DNA of 64,000 nucleotides from UBA7672 sp041166025. GTDB lineage: Bacteria; Pseudomonadota; Alphaproteobacteria; Caulobacterales; Hyphomonadaceae. Made by a program: the position numbers and the translations under genes. The stretch spans positions 57,271-121,270 of the forward strand of contig JBEAMJ010000037.1 of NCBI GenBank assembly GCA_041166025.1. The letters run 5' to 3'. Under the pieces are notes generated by a model. It was not told where the DNA came from and searched no databases. It saw nothing but the letters and a program-made list of their open reading frames with translations. Below are positions 62,443 to 64,000 of this stretch, in pieces (the first letter of the stretch is position 1; every line of letters starts with the position of its first letter).

Positions 62443-64000
62443 CACGCTACTCCTTCGCCGGCCAGGGCCATGGATTCTTCGACAGTTTTGGGTTGCATCG
62501 GCATGCGGATGTCCACCCGCGCGCCGTTCGCGGCAAGCTCATTGTCGCCGAGCCAGATGCGTCCGCCATGATCCTCAATGATGCGCGTCACGATGGCGAG
62601 GCCAAGCCCGACACCGTTCTTGCGCGTCGTCACATAGGGCTCGAGCAGCCGCTCGCGATCTGCAACCGGGAAGCCAGGGCCATTGTCGCGGATCGTCAAC
62701 TGCACTTCGTCGGCATCGGTGAACACGTCTATGGAGACGGCGCCCTTGCTGACGCCGCCCTCCTCTATCTTGCGCTCCACAGCTTCGGCAGCGTTCTTCA
62801 CGATATTGGTGAGCGCCTGGGCCAACATGCGCTCGTCGCCGAGAACCTCCACGGGGTGCGGCGGCGCTGTCACCGTGACGGTGATTGCCGGCGTTGACAT
62901 GCGCTGCGCGAACGCGACCGACTCCACCATGTCAATCAAGCCGAACTTGCCGAATGTCGGCTTAGGCATGCGGGCGAAGCCGGAGAACTCCTCGACCATG
63001 CGTCCGATATCGGCGACCTGCCGCGTGATCGTGTCGGTACAGCGCTCGAATGTCTCTCGATCGGTCGTGATCTGGCCGGCAAAACGCCGGCGCAGTCTTT
63101 CGGCAGAAAGCTGGATCGGTGTCAGCGGGTTGCGGATTTCGTGCGCGATGCGCCGCGCCACGTCCCGCCAGGCTGCCTGCCGCTGTCCGAGCACTAACCT
63201 CGTTGTGTCATGAAAGGTGATCACTGCGCCTGTTCCATCCACCTCGGAGGCGACGCGCACCTGCAGATGGAGGGTTCCCGCCTCTGTCGAGCGCTTGAAG
63301 CTCGTGTCCACGGATTGATGCGTTTCGATCGCGCGTCGGGCCGCCTGGACGAACTCCGGCGCGATCTTCGCCAGCGGCGTTTCGCTGCCGGGCCTGTGAG
63401 TGAAGCCCAGCAGGGTCTGGGCGGACGCATTCGCCACGGTGACGTGCAGCGCCCCATCGATCCTTATGACGCCGGCCTCCACGCCCGACAAAACCGCCTC
63501 GATGAATGCCGAGCGGGTTTCCGCATCGATGCGCGCCCTGTCCAGCGCGTTGGTCTGCCTGGCCAGCCGATCCGTCATCTCGTTGAAGGCGTCGGCCAGG
63601 TCGGCAATTTCGTCACGTACCTGCGGACGGAGCAGCCGCACAGAGAGATCGCCGTCCCGCACTGCGCGCGCTGCGCCGGCCAGCGCGCCGATCGGCAGGG
63701 CGATCCGCGACGCCGCCGTCATGCCCAGCCATGCCGTCCCCAGCAGCATCAGCGCCGCGGCCTGGACATAGCTGAGTACAAGCACCGTGCTCAGGGCCTC
63801 ACGGCGCGCCTGCGCTTCTTCGAAAGCCCTGTTGGATGCATCCGCCTGCGCAAAACGCTCCATCACTGGCGCAGGTATAAGACGCGAGGCCTGCACGTAG
63901 ACATCGTTGAACAGCGGCACCTTGAAGAACGCGCGGATCGAGCCGTCGGCATCCTCGCGGACGTTGATCGAGCCCGCGCGCGCGGCTTCCCAGTCGCTTT
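62442..64000 (-). CDS. ntrY: NtrY sensor histidine kinase, 5' end outside window
   Basis: 519 C-terminal residues in frame to the window edge; the GTG at 63918-63920 is internal, since reading continues upstream as SINVREDADGSIRAFFK. Order: end of the periplasmic domain, TM helix (LSYVQAAALMLLGTAWLGM), HAMP, PAS-like domain (AVLSGVEAGVIRIDG), HisKA with RRIAHEIRNPLTPIQLSAERL, N-box NIVKNAAEAVE, G-box DNGPGFP and GVGLGLAIV. Kinase partner of NtrX, just downstream. Confidence 0.95.
   Translation of the reverse strand, partial: SDWEAARAGSINVREDADGSIRAFFKVPLFNDVYVQASRLIPAPVMERFAQADASNRAFEEAQARREALSTVLVLSYVQAAALMLLGTAWLGMTAASRIALPIGALAGAARAVRDGDLSVRLLRPQVRDEIADLADAFNEMTDRLARQTNALDRARIDAETRSAFIEAVLSGVEAGVIRIDGALHVTVANASAQTLLGFTHRPGSETPLAKIAPEFVQAARRAIETHQSVDTSFKRSTEAGTLHLQVRVASEVDGTGAVITFHDTTRLVLGQRQAAWRDVARRIAHEIRNPLTPIQLSAERLRRRFAGQITTDRETFERCTDTITRQVADIGRMVEEFSGFARMPKPTFGKFGLIDMVESVAFAQRMSTPAITVTVTAPPHPVEVLGDERMLAQALTNIVKNAAEAVERKIEEGGVSKGAVSIDVFTDADEVQLTIRDNGPGFPVADRERLLEPYVTTRKNGVGLGLAIVTRIIEDHGGRIWLGDNELAANGARVDIRMPMQPKTVEESMALAGEGVA

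Overview
This 64-kb, GC-rich window is bacterial chromosome from an alphaproteobacterium, most likely a Caulobacterales/Hyphomonadaceae relative. The reasons are: a GTTC-N7-GTTC LexA box upstream of uvrA; the alphaproteobacterial gene orders ntrY-ntrX-hfq-hflX and murA-DUF2948-hisD-UPF0262-infA-maf-rng-yacG; a TatD starting with an HVN variant; and a large TonB-dependent receptor beside secreted peptidase genes. The species cannot be named from sequence alone.

Layout. 1-12.6 kb: two tandem secreted TonB_C-like paralogs, a membrane protein, uvrA with its SOS operator, a frameshifted TspO-like gene, a SET-domain methyltransferase, an OmpR/EnvZ-type two-component pair, a secreted EF-hand protein, a stand-alone secF and a DctA transporter. 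12.6-18 kb: a prolyl-oligopeptidase-family peptidase divergent from a TonB-dependent receptor, each ending at a strong intrinsic terminator. 18-23.2 kb: a tightly coupled catabolic operon (enoyl-CoA hydratase, two acyl-CoA synthetases, FMN-dependent hydroxyacid dehydrogenase). 23.5-25.2 kb: an XdhC/MocA maturation pair. 25.1-31.6 kb: a housekeeping run rlpA, dac, tmk, holB, tatD, MBL hydrolase, mazG.

31.97-51.82 kb is a 19.9-kb integrative mobilizable element in the 3' end of tRNA-Ser(UGA). It is bounded by a 15-bp direct repeat, with a tyrosine integrase beside attR, paired CAACCCAC sites inside both ends, a candidate excisionase/regulator beside attL, and a DUF3363-type relaxase. Cargo: an AbiEi/AbiEii abortive-infection pair with two palindromic operators, followed on the same strand by a TIR-domain protein abutting an IS110 element; IS6 and IS3 remnants fused end to end; a 2207-residue secreted RHS polymorphic toxin with immunity gene, plus a displaced orphan RHS tip with its own toxin and immunity genes next to a ~500-bp copy of the RHS core; and a divergent Tat-signal, YD-repeat, glycine-rich surface protein.

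51.96-64 kb returns to core genome: a small secreted protein, a HupE/UreJ-like membrane protein, tRNA-Phe, the yacG-rng-maf-infA-UPF0262-hisD-DUF2948-murA run, tRNA-Thr, hflX, hfq, ntrX and the 3' part of ntrY, which leaves the window. No rRNA or CRISPR array was seen. The most interesting material is the element's anti-phage (AbiE plus TIR) and antibacterial (RHS) cargo.
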